In this document: positions 9,170 through 19,011 of the stretch, one piece after another | How the letters are laid out: each line of letters opens with the position of its first letter | How positions within the stretch are numbered: the first letter of the stretch is position 1 | From: Rhodobacteraceae bacterium Alg231-30 | GTDB taxonomy: Bacteria; Pseudomonadota; Alphaproteobacteria; Rhodobacterales; Rhodobacteraceae | Length of the DNA stretch: 64,000 nucleotides | Assembly (NCBI GenBank): GCA_900143615.1 | Contig: FREU01000005.1 | Span: 164,237 to 228,236 of the forward strand | Reading direction: 5' to 3' | Program-made: the position numbers and the translations under genes | The notes under the pieces: generated by a model | What the model saw: the letters and a program-made list of their open reading frames with translations, nothing else | The model's database searches: none | What the model was told of the DNA's origin: nothing

Positions 9170-9918
9170 CCCAGTCTCTCCCGTGCCAGCAACGCTTTGG
9201 TGCGTCGCTTATGAATTTCGGTCCGTGTGCGCAAGAACACCAGCGCTACAAACAACAACACAAATCCTATGATGCACAACAGCAGCGGATAGAAGAAGAT
9301 ATTGGACACTTTTTCTTGAGTGTCTGCCCCGGTCACGGCCCCCGCCCGCATTACAGACGCGCCTTGGTGCAGGCCTTGGTTCCAGAAGTTCACCGCATAG
9401 CGGCTCAGCAGTGCAAAGACCGAGCCCACGATGCACAAGACAGACGTTAGATCGGCGGCTGTGTCAGGATTATCAATAGCTTCCCACAACGCGATGTAGC
9501 CGAGATAGAACAGGAACAAGATCAAAAACGCGGTTAAACGCGGGTCCCAAACCCACCAAGTGCCCCACATCGGCTGGCCCCAAATCGCACCTGTGGCCAG
9601 CGCAATCAAAGTCATAATCACGCCCACAGGCGCGGCGGCTTTGGCGGCTAGAACGCTAACGTGGTGGCGCCGGATCAACCAGATCAAAGAGGTGACCAAC
9701 ATCATGAACCACACATTGATCGCCATGAGAGCTGATGGCACGTGCAGGTAGATGATTTTAACAGTTGAACCCTGTCGAAAATCTTCCGGAGTGAAGAAAA
9801 ACCCCCAAACCAAGCCAGTGACCAGAGAAATCGCAGCCAGGATCGAAACCCATGGCAGCAGAAGTGTCGCGGTGCGGCTAAATTTGACCGGGTTTGCATA
9901 TTCCCAGATCGATCCCAT
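9166..9918 (-). CDS. ccmC: Haem ABC transporter permease CcmC
   Basis: A 250-residue polytopic membrane protein with about six helices. The tryptophan-rich haem-handling motif WGTWWVWDPRLT lies in the middle, and a histidine (LHVPSALM) sits before it, as expected for CcmC, which loads haem onto CcmE. The stop overlaps the start of ccmD. About 90 bases separate it from ccmB; no promoter is obvious there. Confidence 0.96.
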   Translation of the reverse strand: MGSIWEYANPVKFSRTATLLLPWVSILAAISLVTGLVWGFFFTPEDFRQGSTVKIIYLHVPSALMAINVWFMMLVTSLIWLIRRHHVSVLAAKAAAPVGVIMTLIALATGAIWGQPMWGTWWVWDPRLTAFLILFLFYLGYIALWEAIDNPDTAADLTSVLCIVGSVFALLSRYAVNFWNQGLHQGASVMRAGAVTGADTQEKVSNIFFYPLLLCIIGFVLLFVALVFLRTRTEIHKRRTKALLARERLG

Positions 9919-10010
9919 GCGTCTGTCCTACTAAAGTTCGTGTTATTTCGACAGGACATCGCCGTCTTGGGCACGCCTGTCTTTGATATGGGTTAAATAC
10001 GTCTTACGTG

Positions 10011-10667
10011 TTAGCGCAGATTGACACGCAATACCAATGCACTTGCAAATGGTAGAAGCGCAATCACGCCGAAACTGATACCAGCCAGCATTAAAAGCGG
10101 TGTCAGGGTGGCTTGCCCCTCAGCTCCGCGACGGGCCAATTCGGCGCCAAAGATCAACGTTGGCACATAAAGAGGCAGCACCAAAAGGGACATCAGCAGC
10201 CCTCCGCGTTTGACGCCCACTGTGAGCGCTGCGCCGAAAGTTCCGATCACACTCAAGGCTGGAGTCCCCAGCAACAGGGAGATCACGAGCCACGGATAGC
10301 CTGCAGGTGGCAAGCTCAGCAGCAGAGCAAACAATGGCGAGGCAAGGGTTAGTGGCAAACCGGTCGTCACCCAATGGGCCAGTGCTTTGACACTGACAGC
10401 GCCTTCCAGTGGCAGCGGAGATGTGGCCAGCAAGTCAAGCGAGCCGTCTTCCCAATCCAGCGCCAGAATTCGATCAAGTGACAAGAGGCAAGCCAACAGC
10501 GCACCGAGCCACAGAATTCCCGGCGCAATGCGGGACAGTAGTTCGCTTTGAGGTCCCACACCGAACGGTACAAGTACGGTAACAATAAGGAAAAAAGCCA
10601 GACCAAGGCCAAAGCCGCCACCAGCCCGAAAGGACAGTTTCAAGTCCCGAACCAAAAGAGCGATCAT
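10011..10667 (-). CDS. ccmB: Haem exporter protein CcmB
   Basis: A 218-residue membrane protein with about six helices. It contains the CcmB-type segment [20 protein letters not shown] near residues 65-85. It is the permease subunit partnering the CcmA ATPase in cytochrome c maturation. The start overlaps the ccmA stop by four bases. Confidence 0.95.
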   Translation of the reverse strand: MIALLVRDLKLSFRAGGGFGLGLAFFLIVTVLVPFGVGPQSELLSRIAPGILWLGALLACLLSLDRILALDWEDGSLDLLATSPLPLEGAVSVKALAHWVTTGLPLTLASPLFALLLSLPPAGYPWLVISLLLGTPALSVIGTFGAALTVGVKRGGLLMSLLVLPLYVPTLIFGAELARRGAEGQATLTPLLMLAGISFGVIALLPFASALVLRVNLR

Positions 10668-11284
10668 AGGAATTCCTCGTCAAATCCACCCGGATCAGGG
10701 CTCTTGCCGCTGGCGCGGAATGGACCAACATCAAACACGTCGGCTTCTAGTCCAAGATCGATATGCGTCGCGATCAAGGCGCTGCCGCCTTCGGCAAGAT
10801 GGGCGCGGACTGCATCGGCAAAAAGCGCTACCGAGGCGACATCCAAAGACACGGTTGGCTCATCAAGAATCCAGATTGGCCGCCCTGTCACAAGAAGGCG
10901 TGCCAATCCCAATCGACGCTTTTGGCCAGCGGACAAAGTGCCTGCAAGACGGTCTTGCAACTCGATCAGGTCAAAATCCTTCAAGGCGCGGGAAATATCT
11001 TTGTTTTCAAAGATATCTGACCAAAACCTCAAGTTTTCCGTGACCGTCAGCATGGCCTTTAAACCATCACTGTGCGCGGCATAGGCGATGCTTTCCGTCT
11101 CTGAGTCCACCCGTCCCACCATGGGGGGCTGAAGACCCGCCACCGTACGCAGCAAAGTGGTTTTCCCAACGCCATTCGGACCGCGTAAAATCAATGCTTT
11201 ACCGGGTGTCAGCGCAAAATTCAGCCCTTCCAGAACGGGTATCCCGCCGCGGGTAATTGTCAGATCGTGCACGCTTAATGTCAT
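10664..11284 (-). CDS. ccmA: Haem ABC exporter ATP-binding protein CcmA
   Basis: A 206-residue ABC ATPase. Walker A is [10 protein letters not shown], the signature is [15 protein letters not shown], and Walker B runs into [11 protein letters not shown]. It powers release of haem-loaded CcmE together with CcmB, C and D. It is the first gene of the five-gene cluster; the 230 bases upstream hold a three-copy 11-bp repeat that could carry its control site. Confidence 0.96.
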   Translation of the reverse strand: MTLSVHDLTITRGGIPVLEGLNFALTPGKALILRGPNGVGKTTLLRTVAGLQPPMVGRVDSETESIAYAAHSDGLKAMLTVTENLRFWSDIFENKDISRALKDFDLIELQDRLAGTLSAGQKRRLGLARLLVTGRPIWILDEPTVSLDVASVALFADAVRAHLAEGGSALIATHIDLGLEADVFDVGPFRASGKSPDPGGFDEEFL

Positions 11285-11400
11285 GGGGAGGGCTTAGCGG
11301 AAACTCGGGTCGGACAAAAGCAAAATGAGTGCCCTGCGCCGCTCTGGCACAGCACATGAGCAGAAAACCGGTTAACGCCCCCAAAAAGCGAAAATATGCG

Positions 11401-11433
11401 GTCGGTATCGCGTCGGCATTACGTCGGTATCGC
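11401..11433. repeat. Three tandem 11-bp repeats upstream of ccmA
   Basis: Three head-to-tail units start at 11401, 11412 and 11423. The first and third are identical (GTCGGTATCGC) and the middle one is GTCGGCATTAC. The unit length is one helical turn, as in regulator-binding iterons. They lie in the noncoding space between ccmA and the next gene; no function is known. Confidence 0.6.
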
Positions 11434-11516
11434 GACAGTGTTATTTCCCGAAAACGCGCCCTAACGCAACGCGCGTTGCTCTCAGCACAAGTATCCCTGC
11501 GTTCGCGCAAAAAGCA

Positions 11517-11870
11517 TCATACCGGAAGCAGCACCGCCGCAACACGTCGCCCTTCGGAGACAAGAACATTATAGGTGCGGCACGCTGTAGGAGACGCCAT
11601 CGGCTCAATCCCGATCTCAGCCTCATCCAGGGCTTGCCGAAAGGCGCGGTTGATCGGCATCATGGTCTCGCCAGTGCCCAAGACGATGAAATCAATCTGT
11701 CCCTTCAGAGCCAGAATACTGTCGATGTCATCATATCCCTGCCAGCTGCGCGCACCTGCCGCGTGGATCAACGCACCGCCTTCGATTACCTGTCCGCCAA
11801 TGCGAAAGAATCCGGGGCCGTAGCTTTCTATGGGAATTGCGTCGGCATAGGTGACTTCGGTGATCTGCAT
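11517..11870 (-). CDS. MTH938/NDUFAF3-like (DUF498) protein
   Basis: A 117-residue protein of the MTH938 fold. It has an opening YGPGFFRIGG segment, a central FIVLGTGETMMP strand-loop and a conserved NVLVSEGRRVAAVL ending. Eukaryotic relatives assist complex I assembly, but bacterial roles are not settled. Gene order is informative: homologues often sit beside secDF in this group. Its ATG directly abuts the stop of the TauE-like gene upstream, so the four genes from secD may be co-transcribed. Confidence 0.85.
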   Translation of the reverse strand: MQITEVTYADAIPIESYGPGFFRIGGQVIEGGALIHAAGARSWQGYDDIDSILALKGQIDFIVLGTGETMMPINRAFRQALDEAEIGIEPMASPTACRTYNVLVSEGRRVAAVLLPV

Positions 11871-12635
11871 CTAGTGGGCTCCGCTGGTTATGAAGGGCAG
11901 ACCAGAGATAGCAGATGCCGCGATCACGCCATAGGCCACCACGCGATATAGTTTTTCCCGATCTGGTTGGAATATGGCCGCGCCAAGAAGGTTGCCAGCA
12001 AGCGCAGGGATCGCCAGACAAAACCCAAGCACAAGCGGCAGTAGGTCTAGCTGGGACGAAATCGCTAACACGACCAGCAGCATAATGTCATAGCCAAACA
12101 GATAGATCATCGTGTTGGAACGCACCACAGCAGGACCATGTGGGCTGGCCATATAGAACATGATCACCGGAGGGCCTGGCATGCCACAAGCCCCTCCCAA
12201 GAAGCCGCCTGCCCCACCAATGCCATAGACCATCGGTGGCGTGACCGTGCCGCGATAGCGCAACCCGCCAATCAGAACCGCCAGCATGCCAAGACCGATG
12301 ATAGACACAGCATAGCGAAACACCGATGGATCAACCGCACTGAGTACCATCAACCCAACAGGCATCAACAGCAGCATGGCCGCCAGCATCCGACCCAAGT
12401 CACGTTTGTGGGCGGTGCGCAGAGCTTTGGGGAGATTGGGTGTCGGGCCGATCACATCTAGGGCGGCCAATGTGATCATCGTCCACAAAGGCGGCATGAA
12501 CTGTGCCGCAACGGGCAGATAAATAAGAGCAGTCCCAAAGCCGGAAAAGCCGCGCACAATGCCTGCGACAAAGGCGGATAGAACGACCCAGGGCAGACCT
12601 TCAAAGGCCAGCACCTGGGTCAGTATATCAGGCAT
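11871..12635 (-). CDS. Sulfite exporter TauE/SafE family permease
   Basis: A 254-residue membrane protein with about eight helices. It has the family's repeated glycine-rich segments, such as GIVRGFSGFGTALIYLP near the N-terminus and GGAGGFLGGACGMPGPPVI in the middle. The family exports sulfite, sulfoacetate or related organosulfur anions; the substrate here is unknown. ATG 12635 overlaps the secF stop by eight bases. A longer reading from 12695 would overlap secF by 68 bases and is less likely. Confidence 0.85.
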   Translation of the reverse strand: MPDILTQVLAFEGLPWVVLSAFVAGIVRGFSGFGTALIYLPVAAQFMPPLWTMITLAALDVIGPTPNLPKALRTAHKRDLGRMLAAMLLLMPVGLMVLSAVDPSVFRYAVSIIGLGMLAVLIGGLRYRGTVTPPMVYGIGGAGGFLGGACGMPGPPVIMFYMASPHGPAVVRSNTMIYLFGYDIMLLVVLAISSQLDLLPLVLGFCLAIPALAGNLLGAAIFQPDREKLYRVVAYGVIAASAISGLPFITSGAH

Positions 12636-13596
12636 CAATGTCGGCGAATTTGTTGCCAGCTGTGTTGGCCTGTTTGGACCAGTCACGTTTGACACCTAGT
12701 TTCAGCAGAACCGCCGAGGCCACGAAGATCGACGAATAAGTCCCGATCACAACACCCCAGATCATCGCAAAGATAAATCCACGGATCACGTCACCGCCCA
12801 GAACAAACAGCGAGATCAACGCCAGCAAAGTCGTGGCCGAGGTCATCACTGTGCGGCTGAGTGTCCCGTTGATCGACAGGTTCAGAACCTCTTTGAGATC
12901 CAGCTTTTTGTATTTGCGCAGGTTTTCCCGCACACGGTCAAACACAACCACTGTATCGTTGAGCGAGTAGCCGACAATGGTCAGAAGCGCCGCGATAATG
13001 GCCAAATCAAAACGAATTTGCAGTTCCGAGAAAATCCCGATGGTCAGCAGAACATCGTGAACCAGCGCGACAACCGCGGCCAAAGCAAACTGCCACTCAA
13101 AGCGCAGCCAGATATAGACCAGTACGGCAGCCATCGCCAAAATCACCGCAATCACGGCGGTTTTCACCAGTTCACCGGACACTTTGGGTCCGACGGATTC
13201 CACCGAGACAAAGGTGATATCGGAGGCAACAGCTTGTAGGGCCGCATGCACATCGCGCACCAGATCTGCAGTCACGGCTTCTTCGCCTTCCTGCGCCTGA
13301 ATGCGGATCATCGACACGTTCTGATCCGCATCAAATGTCGGATCAAACACTTCGGTGATGGTCACATCGCCCAGTTCAAGCGGTTCAAGTGCGCCGCGAT
13401 AGGCGGCAACATCCACCATCTGGGCGCTCTCGGTCCGGATCGTGGTGCCACCCTTGAAGTCGATACCAAAGTTCAGCCCACGGATGCCAAACGACCCGAG
13501 CGCCAGCACAACCATGACGGCCGAGATTCCCAGCCAAAGGACTGGGCGGGAAAAGAAATCCCATTTTGTGTTCTCAGGAACAAGTCTCAAACGCAT
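12628..13596 (-). CDS. secF: Protein translocase subunit SecF
   Basis: A 322-residue inner-membrane protein with six predicted helices. It has the N-terminal GIDFKGGTTIR motif and the later IVGYSLNDTVVVFDRVREN segment that mark SecF. With SecD it uses the proton gradient to pull preproteins through SecYEG. ATG 13596 lies four bases after the secD stop; an upstream in-frame ATG (13635) would overlap secD. Confidence 0.97.
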   Translation of the reverse strand: MRLRLVPENTKWDFFSRPVLWLGISAVMVVLALGSFGIRGLNFGIDFKGGTTIRTESAQMVDVAAYRGALEPLELGDVTITEVFDPTFDADQNVSMIRIQAQEGEEAVTADLVRDVHAALQAVASDITFVSVESVGPKVSGELVKTAVIAVILAMAAVLVYIWLRFEWQFALAAVVALVHDVLLTIGIFSELQIRFDLAIIAALLTIVGYSLNDTVVVFDRVRENLRKYKKLDLKEVLNLSINGTLSRTVMTSATTLLALISLFVLGGDVIRGFIFAMIWGVVIGTYSSIFVASAVLLKLGVKRDWSKQANTAGNKFADIDA

Positions 13597-13600
13597 GGCA

Positions 13601-15265
13601 TTAAACCTCGATTGTCTTGGGACGGCGGCGTTCAAACCACATCACGATCAACAGGCGCGTCACAAAGATCGCAGTGAAGACCGATGTCGCGATACCGATC
13701 ATAAGCGTCCAGGCAAAGCCCTGAACCGGACCGGATCCCACGACCAGCAAGATCACGGCGGTGATCATTGTGGTGATGTTGGCATCCAAAATGGCAGAGA
13801 GCGCTTTTTCATAGCCCAGCTCGATGGCACGGGCCGGTCCTTTGGCGGATTTCAATTCTTCGCGGATCCGTTCAAACACCAGCACGTTGGCGTCAACCGC
13901 CATACCGATGGTCAAAACGATCCCCGCAATACCGGGCAAGGTCAGTGTCGCCCCGATCATGGACAGCAGACCAAAGATCAGCCCCACATTGATGATCAGC
14001 GCGATGTTGGCAAAAATGCCAAACAGACCATAGCCCAATGTCATAAAGACCAGCACGCCAATGAAGGCCACGATACAGGCGATACGACCGGCGTCGATAC
14101 TGTCTTGGCCCAACTCTGGCCCGATGGTGCGTTCTTCTAGGAACTCTAGTCCCGCAGGCAGAGCACCGGCGCGCAGCAGCACGGCGAGGTTGGTGGATTC
14201 TTCGACCGAGAACCGGCCGGTGATGATGCCCGAGCCACCAGAGATATGGGCTTGGATCACCGGGGCCGACACCACTTCGCTATCGAGCACGATGGCAAAA
14301 GGTGAGCCGATGTTTTCAGCTGTGTAGTTGCCGAATTTCCGCGCGCCAGCAGGGTTAAAGCGGAACGAGACCGCAGGGCCGCCGTTCTGATCAAACGAAG
14401 GCTGTGCATCCACCAGCTCTTCGCCGGTGACTACAGGCGCACTTTCGACAGTGTAGTAAACACCCTCGTCATCCAACGAGGGCAGGATTTCATTGCCCGC
14501 ACCCGCTGGGGCGTCGGGGTCGGTGCCGCGTCCCACAACGGGATTGAATGTCAGCTGTGCAGTTGTGCCGATGATGTCTTTCAGTTCCGCAGCCGAGCCA
14601 ATGCCGGGCACTTGGATCAGGATCCGGTCGCTGCCCTGACGCTGAATGGTGGGCTCACGTGTGCCCACTTCGTCGATCCGGCGGCGGATGATTTCCAGCG
14701 ATTGCTGCACGGTGCGCTCGTCTGTGGCCGCCTTTTCAGCGGCTGAGAGCGTGACAACAACCGTGTCGTCGCCGGTGGTTGAAACCACAATATCCGAGGC
14801 CCCTGCTCCGGTCAGTGAGGTCACCGGACGCGACAAGCCGCGCACCAGAGTGGCCGCCTGTTGCAACCCTTCGGGCTGCGAGATCTTCACGTGCAATTCG
14901 TCAGGCGCACTCGGCTGCAGACGGATGGTGCCGATGGTGGCACGTTCATCACGCAGAATGTCGCGCACTTCGGGCCACATGGCCTGCATGCGGCTTTCAT
15001 AGACGTCCGACACCTGAACTTCGGCCAGCAAATGTGCCCCACCGCGCAGATCAAGGCCAAGGTTCACCAGCGAGGACGGCAAAAACGACGGCCACATGCC
15101 CGCCTGTTCCTCAAGTCCGTTGCCGGAATGGCCCAGTTCTAGCGCGGCCGCCGCGTCATTGCGCGCCTCGACCTTTTCATAAAACGCGTTGGGCATGGCC
15201 ATCAGCAGGCCAAGCGCACAGGTCACCCAGATGAGCACCCGTTTCCAAAGGTCGATTTGCAGCAT
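13601..15265 (-). CDS. secD: Protein translocase subunit SecD
   Basis: A 554-residue membrane protein. One N-terminal helix is followed by a large periplasmic P1 region opening with LGLDLRGGAHLL. A C-terminal block of five helices contains GMAVDANVLVFERIREEL. It partners SecF in late protein export. It follows yajC after a 24-base gap in the standard yajC-secD-secF order. Confidence 0.98.
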   Translation of the reverse strand: MLQIDLWKRVLIWVTCALGLLMAMPNAFYEKVEARNDAAAALELGHSGNGLEEQAGMWPSFLPSSLVNLGLDLRGGAHLLAEVQVSDVYESRMQAMWPEVRDILRDERATIGTIRLQPSAPDELHVKISQPEGLQQAATLVRGLSRPVTSLTGAGASDIVVSTTGDDTVVVTLSAAEKAATDERTVQQSLEIIRRRIDEVGTREPTIQRQGSDRILIQVPGIGSAAELKDIIGTTAQLTFNPVVGRGTDPDAPAGAGNEILPSLDDEGVYYTVESAPVVTGEELVDAQPSFDQNGGPAVSFRFNPAGARKFGNYTAENIGSPFAIVLDSEVVSAPVIQAHISGGSGIITGRFSVEESTNLAVLLRAGALPAGLEFLEERTIGPELGQDSIDAGRIACIVAFIGVLVFMTLGYGLFGIFANIALIINVGLIFGLLSMIGATLTLPGIAGIVLTIGMAVDANVLVFERIREELKSAKGPARAIELGYEKALSAILDANITTMITAVILLVVGSGPVQGFAWTLMIGIATSVFTAIFVTRLLIVMWFERRRPKTIEV

Positions 15266-15289
15266 GATTGCAGCCTTACTTGGGACAGA

Positions 15290-15574
15290 TTAGGAGTTTG
15301 CAGCGGGCTCGGTCTTGGACAGAACCTGAGCAATTGTCGATTTGACAACGCGCACTTTCACGCCTTCGCCCAATTCAACTTCGATCTCGTTGTCTTCTTT
15401 GACTTTGACAACTTTGCCGATCAGACCACCTTGGGTCACAACCTGATCACCGCGACGCAGCGCTTCGACCATCGCCTGATGTTCTTTGACTTTCTTCTGC
15501 TGTGGGCGGATCAGCAGGAAATACATGATCGCAAAGATCAGAATGAGCGGGAGAAACTGGCCAATGGCTTCCAT
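15290..15574 (-). CDS. yajC: Preprotein translocase subunit YajC
   Basis: A 94-residue protein with one N-terminal membrane helix (ILIFAIMYFLLIRPQQKK) and a small soluble domain containing GDQVVTQGGLIGKV, the defining YajC segment. It is an accessory member of the SecDF-YajC complex and first gene of this minus-strand group. Confidence 0.97.
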   Translation of the reverse strand: MEAIGQFLPLILIFAIMYFLLIRPQQKKVKEHQAMVEALRRGDQVVTQGGLIGKVVKVKEDNEIEVELGEGVKVRVVKSTIAQVLSKTEPAANS

Positions 15575-15832
15575 AGTGGTACGTCCTTCGTGTTGGCGGG
15601 GCGCGCCCGCGAATTTTGAGGGAACCTATGCGCTGACTTGCGGCTTTGCAAGCAGACCTATGCTGCAAACCGCCCAAGTTTGACGGCAATCGCGCAACCG
15701 CTGCGAATTCCGCAGGTCCAAAGCGCAAACACCGCCGCCCGACAGAGCCAAGTTGCGCCGTGGTTGGCTTGACGCAGCACCACCGCAATGCGAGGGTTTG
15801 CCGAATTTGACTAACCCAAAGATTGAGTCGGA

Positions 15833-17482
15833 ATGACGACAACGCTTCCTATTTCTCCACAGCTATTCTGGGGCACTTTCGCAATCGGAGGCTTTGCCCT
15901 GTTTTGTGCTTTGATCTTCATGGCTCTCCCAAAGCCTAGCGAGGAACAGTCATCGCCAATGGAGCGTTTCATGGGCAGCCTTGGGCTTGAGCGCCTATCG
16001 CCAGGAGTGTTTCTGTTTCTTGCAACGCTCTGGTGCGGGCTGTTTGGCCTGCTGACCTTTGGCATATACGGTTTGATCTGGGATGTGCTCTGGCAAGTCT
16101 TACCAGACCGCGACAAGCCAAGCGACGTCTGGGATTGGCGGTTCCGGCTGGTGCAGTTGACCGCGCTCACGACGGTATTGGCTGGCGTCGTCGCTTTGCC
16201 GGTTACGTTGCAACGCTTAAAACTGTCCAACGAACAAACACAAACCGCCAAAGCGTCGCTGTTTAACGAGAAGATCACTGAAGCGGCCGCTGACCTGCAT
16301 GCTCGACGGCAGTTCTCAAAGCCAAACGATAAGGAAAAATACGAAACCATCTGGGAAGACGACGTGGTGCGGCGCAATGCGGCCATCGACAGGCTGGAAG
16401 GGCTTGTTAAAGAACAACCAACCGAGGCAGAGCGTGTCTGCCGACTGCTCTGTGTGTATGTGCGGGAGTTGTCTAAGGAAATAAAACCAGAAAACGCGCC
16501 GGAGACTGACGACCCCGCAGAACTGCACCGCTGGGCGCGAAATTTAAAAATCCCTCGTTCTGACATGGAAAACGCCGTTCAGGTTTTGGGACGTCTGGCA
16601 AAGATTGATGATGTGGATGCCTCAAAGTTCACCATCGACCTGCGCCATGCCAATTTGCAAGCGATGTCTCTAGATGATGCAAACTTTGAAAAAGCGCTTC
16701 TATCCGGCGCGGATTTACAGGGGGCAAACCTCAAAGGCGCGGATTTACAGGGGGCAGACCTCAGGGGCGCGGATTTACAGGGGGCAAACCTCATAGGCGC
16801 GGATTTACAGGGGGCAGACCTCGAGGACGCGAAGCTGCAGGGGGCAGACCTCAAGGGCGCGGATTTACAGGGGGCAGACCTCGAGGACGCGAAGCTGCAG
16901 GGGGCAGACCTCAAGGGCGCGGATGTACAGGGGGTAGACCTCAGGGGCGCGGATTTACAGGGGGCAAACCTCGTAGGCGCGGATTTACAGGGGGTAGACC
17001 TCGAGGACGCGAAGCTGCAGGGGGCAAACCTCTGGGACGCGAAGCTGAAGGGGGCAAACCTCGTGGACGCGGATTTACAGGGTGCAGACCTCAGGGGCGC
17101 GGATTTACAGGGGGCAGACCTCATAGGCGCGGATTTACAGGGGGCAGACCTCTTGTACGCGGAGTTGAAGAGGGCAGACCTCGAGGACGCGAAGCTGCAG
17201 GGAGCAAACCTCATGCACGCGAAGTTTGACGACGCCACAGACCTGACCGAAGCCTTGTTCACCGCAGCTTCGGTCAGGGTTGTGGATTTTACCAATGTAC
17301 CACAAATCCTTGCGCATCTTGACCAGTTGTTTGGCAATGAAACCACCAAATTGCCGGAAGGCACCGCCTATCCCGCGCATTGGTATCAAAAAGACGAGGC
17401 GCTTGGCGATTATGACACCCAATGGCGCGCTTTTGCGGCTACAAAGGGTGTTGAAATACCGGAAGATGTGACCCCCTTCTAA
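15833..17482 (+). CDS. Membrane-anchored pentapeptide repeat protein
   Basis: A 549-residue protein. Three hydrophobic segments lie near residues 12-33, 57-85 and 105-125, followed by a charged region. From about residue 280 to 465 come consecutive A(D/N)LxX pentapeptides that should form a right-handed quadrilateral beta-helix. The tail has a short globular end (EGTAYPAHWYQKDEAL). Some pentapeptide proteins mimic DNA and protect gyrase, but most have no known role and nothing here indicates one. It sits between the unrelated housekeeping genes yajC and serS. The repeats are near-identical at DNA level, suggesting recent expansion or copy-number change. Confidence 0.85.
   Translation: MTTTLPISPQLFWGTFAIGGFALFCALIFMALPKPSEEQSSPMERFMGSLGLERLSPGVFLFLATLWCGLFGLLTFGIYGLIWDVLWQVLPDRDKPSDVWDWRFRLVQLTALTTVLAGVVALPVTLQRLKLSNEQTQTAKASLFNEKITEAAADLHARRQFSKPNDKEKYETIWEDDVVRRNAAIDRLEGLVKEQPTEAERVCRLLCVYVRELSKEIKPENAPETDDPAELHRWARNLKIPRSDMENAVQVLGRLAKIDDVDASKFTIDLRHANLQAMSLDDANFEKALLSGADLQGANLKGADLQGADLRGADLQGANLIGADLQGADLEDAKLQGADLKGADLQGADLEDAKLQGADLKGADVQGVDLRGADLQGANLVGADLQGVDLEDAKLQGANLWDAKLKGANLVDADLQGADLRGADLQGADLIGADLQGADLLYAELKRADLEDAKLQGANLMHAKFDDATDLTEALFTAASVRVVDFTNVPQILAHLDQLFGNETTKLPEGTAYPAHWYQKDEALGDYDTQWRAFAATKGVEIPEDVTPF
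16707..17220 (+). repeat. Tandem 30-bp coding repeats in the pentapeptide gene
   Basis: A 30-base unit encoding two pentapeptides (ADLQGADLKG type) recurs about 17 times. Cores such as GCGGATTTACAGGGGGC are repeated nearly without change, including at third codon positions. The second unit type is GCGAAGCTGCAGGGGGC. Divergence increases towards the right end. Confidence 0.85.
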
Positions 17483-17558
17483 CGTCCCCTTCCCCTTTCC
17501 CCTGACATCCGGCATATGGTGCCATTAGTGAATCACAACGCCATAAAGGACCAAACCG

Positions 17559-18851
17559 ATGCATGACATTAAAGCGATCCGCGAAAACCCGACCGCTTTT
17601 GACGCCGCCCTTGCCCGCCGAGGCGATGCTGCGCTGTCATCATCCCTGTTGGCCCTTGATGAAGAGCGTCGCGCCAAAATCGCCGCCGCCGAAACAGCCC
17701 AAGCCGATCAGAAACGCGCCGCCAAAGAGGTGGGCGCGGCCAAAGCCAAGGGTGACGAGGCCGAGTTTGAACGGCTGCGTACCCTAGTAGGCGAGAAAAA
17801 GGCCGAAGTGGCGGCGATGCAGACCGAGGCCAAAGAGATTGACGCCAAGCTGACAGATGCCCTATCGCGCATTGCCAACCTGCCTGCGGACGATGTGCCG
17901 ATGGGGGCGGATGAAGACGACAACGTCGAAGTGTCCCGCCACGGCACGCCGCGCGATTTGGACTTTGCGCCCAAAGAGCACTTTGAGATCAAAGGCGTGG
18001 CGGCGGCGATGGATTTTGGCACGGCTGCCAAGACATCTGGCGCACGCTTTGTGATGCTGAAGGGCGCTGTGGCGCGTATTCATCGCGCGCTTGCGCAATT
18101 CATGCTGGACACGCATGTGGATGAGAACGGTCTGACCGAGATCAACACGCCGGTTCTGGTGCTGGACGAGGCGATGTATGGCACTGATAAGCTGCCCAAG
18201 TTTGCCGAGGACAGCTATCAGACCACCAATGGCTGGTGGCTGATTTCCACATCTGAAATTCCGCTGACCTATTCGGTGGCAAATGACACGCTGGAGCAAG
18301 CCGCACTGCCCATTCGCATGACCGCGCATTCGCTGTGCTTCCGCTCTGAGGCAGGCAGCGCGGGCCGTGATACATCGGGCATGCTGCGTCAGCACCAGTT
18401 TGAAAAAGTCGAGATGGTGTCGATCACGCACCCAAGCGAAAGTGACGCCGAGCAAAAGCGCATGCTGCGTTGTGCCGAGGATATTCTGGAACGTCTGGAT
18501 GTGCCCTATCGCACCGTGGTTCTGTGTACCGGCGACATGGGCTTTGGCGCGCGCCGCACCTTTGACATCGAAGCATGGTTGCCCGGTCAGGATACCTATC
18601 GCGAGATCAGCTCGGTTTCCACAACCGGTGATTTTCAGGCACGTCGCATGAATGCACGCTTTAAGCCTGCCGAGGGTGGCCGCCCCGAGTTTGTGCATAC
18701 GCTCAACGGGTCGGGTCTGGCTGTGGGGCGTTGTCTGATTGCGGTGCTGGAAAACGGCCAGCAGGCGGATGGCTCTGTGCAGCTGCCTGCCGCCCTCGCC
18801 CCATATCTGGGTGGCAAGACTTTGCTGAGTGCGGACGGAAAACTGGTCTAA
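17559..18851 (+). CDS. serS: Seryl-tRNA synthetase
   Basis: A 430-residue class II synthetase that charges tRNA-Ser and tRNA-Sec. The N-terminal coiled-coil arm spans about residues 1-110. Motif 2 is in [20 protein letters not shown] and motif 3 is [17 protein letters not shown] near the C-terminus. Length is normal for the family. A terminator follows directly. Confidence 0.98.
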   Translation: MHDIKAIRENPTAFDAALARRGDAALSSSLLALDEERRAKIAAAETAQADQKRAAKEVGAAKAKGDEAEFERLRTLVGEKKAEVAAMQTEAKEIDAKLTDALSRIANLPADDVPMGADEDDNVEVSRHGTPRDLDFAPKEHFEIKGVAAAMDFGTAAKTSGARFVMLKGAVARIHRALAQFMLDTHVDENGLTEINTPVLVLDEAMYGTDKLPKFAEDSYQTTNGWWLISTSEIPLTYSVANDTLEQAALPIRMTAHSLCFRSEAGSAGRDTSGMLRQHQFEKVEMVSITHPSESDAEQKRMLRCAEDILERLDVPYRTVVLCTGDMGFGARRTFDIEAWLPGQDTYREISSVSTTGDFQARRMNARFKPAEGGRPEFVHTLNGSGLAVGRCLIAVLENGQQADGSVQLPAALAPYLGGKTLLSADGKLV

Positions 18852-18869
18852 AACACCAAAAATTTTGCC

Positions 18870-18905
18870 AAAGGCGTCTGCACTTTCTGTGTAGGCGCCT
18901 TTTTG
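18870..18905 (+). terminator. Intrinsic terminator after serS
   Basis: The stem AAAGGCG (18870-18876) / CGCCTTT (18896-18902) is extended by further pairs towards the loop and followed by a T run. It starts 18 bases after the serS stop. Confidence 0.85.
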
Positions 18906-19011
18906 GTTTTGGCCCCTTGGAAACCCGCGCCGATGGCTTAAGTCGCGCCGGTGGTTACGCGTGTTGCGCCGCAACAGGCTTGAGACCGAGTGCGTTATTT
19001 TGGGGGATAGG

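Noticed and set aside
11199..11510. Minus-strand open frame of 103 codons upstream of and overlapping ccmA
   Set aside because: It is in a different frame from ccmA, is arginine-rich with no motif, and covers the 11-bp repeats; judged noncoding.
12636..12695. Longer start for the TauE-like protein
   Set aside because: It would overlap secF by 68 bases and add 20 polar residues before the first membrane helix.
16707..17220. Regular 30-bp repeats that might suggest a CRISPR array
   Set aside because: There are no unique spacers; the repeats are contiguous, in frame, and encode pentapeptides.
16579..17364. Long minus-strand open frame antisense to the pentapeptide repeats
   Set aside because: It is a by-product of the repeats; the plus strand has the A(D/N)LxX pattern, domain structure and a proper start.
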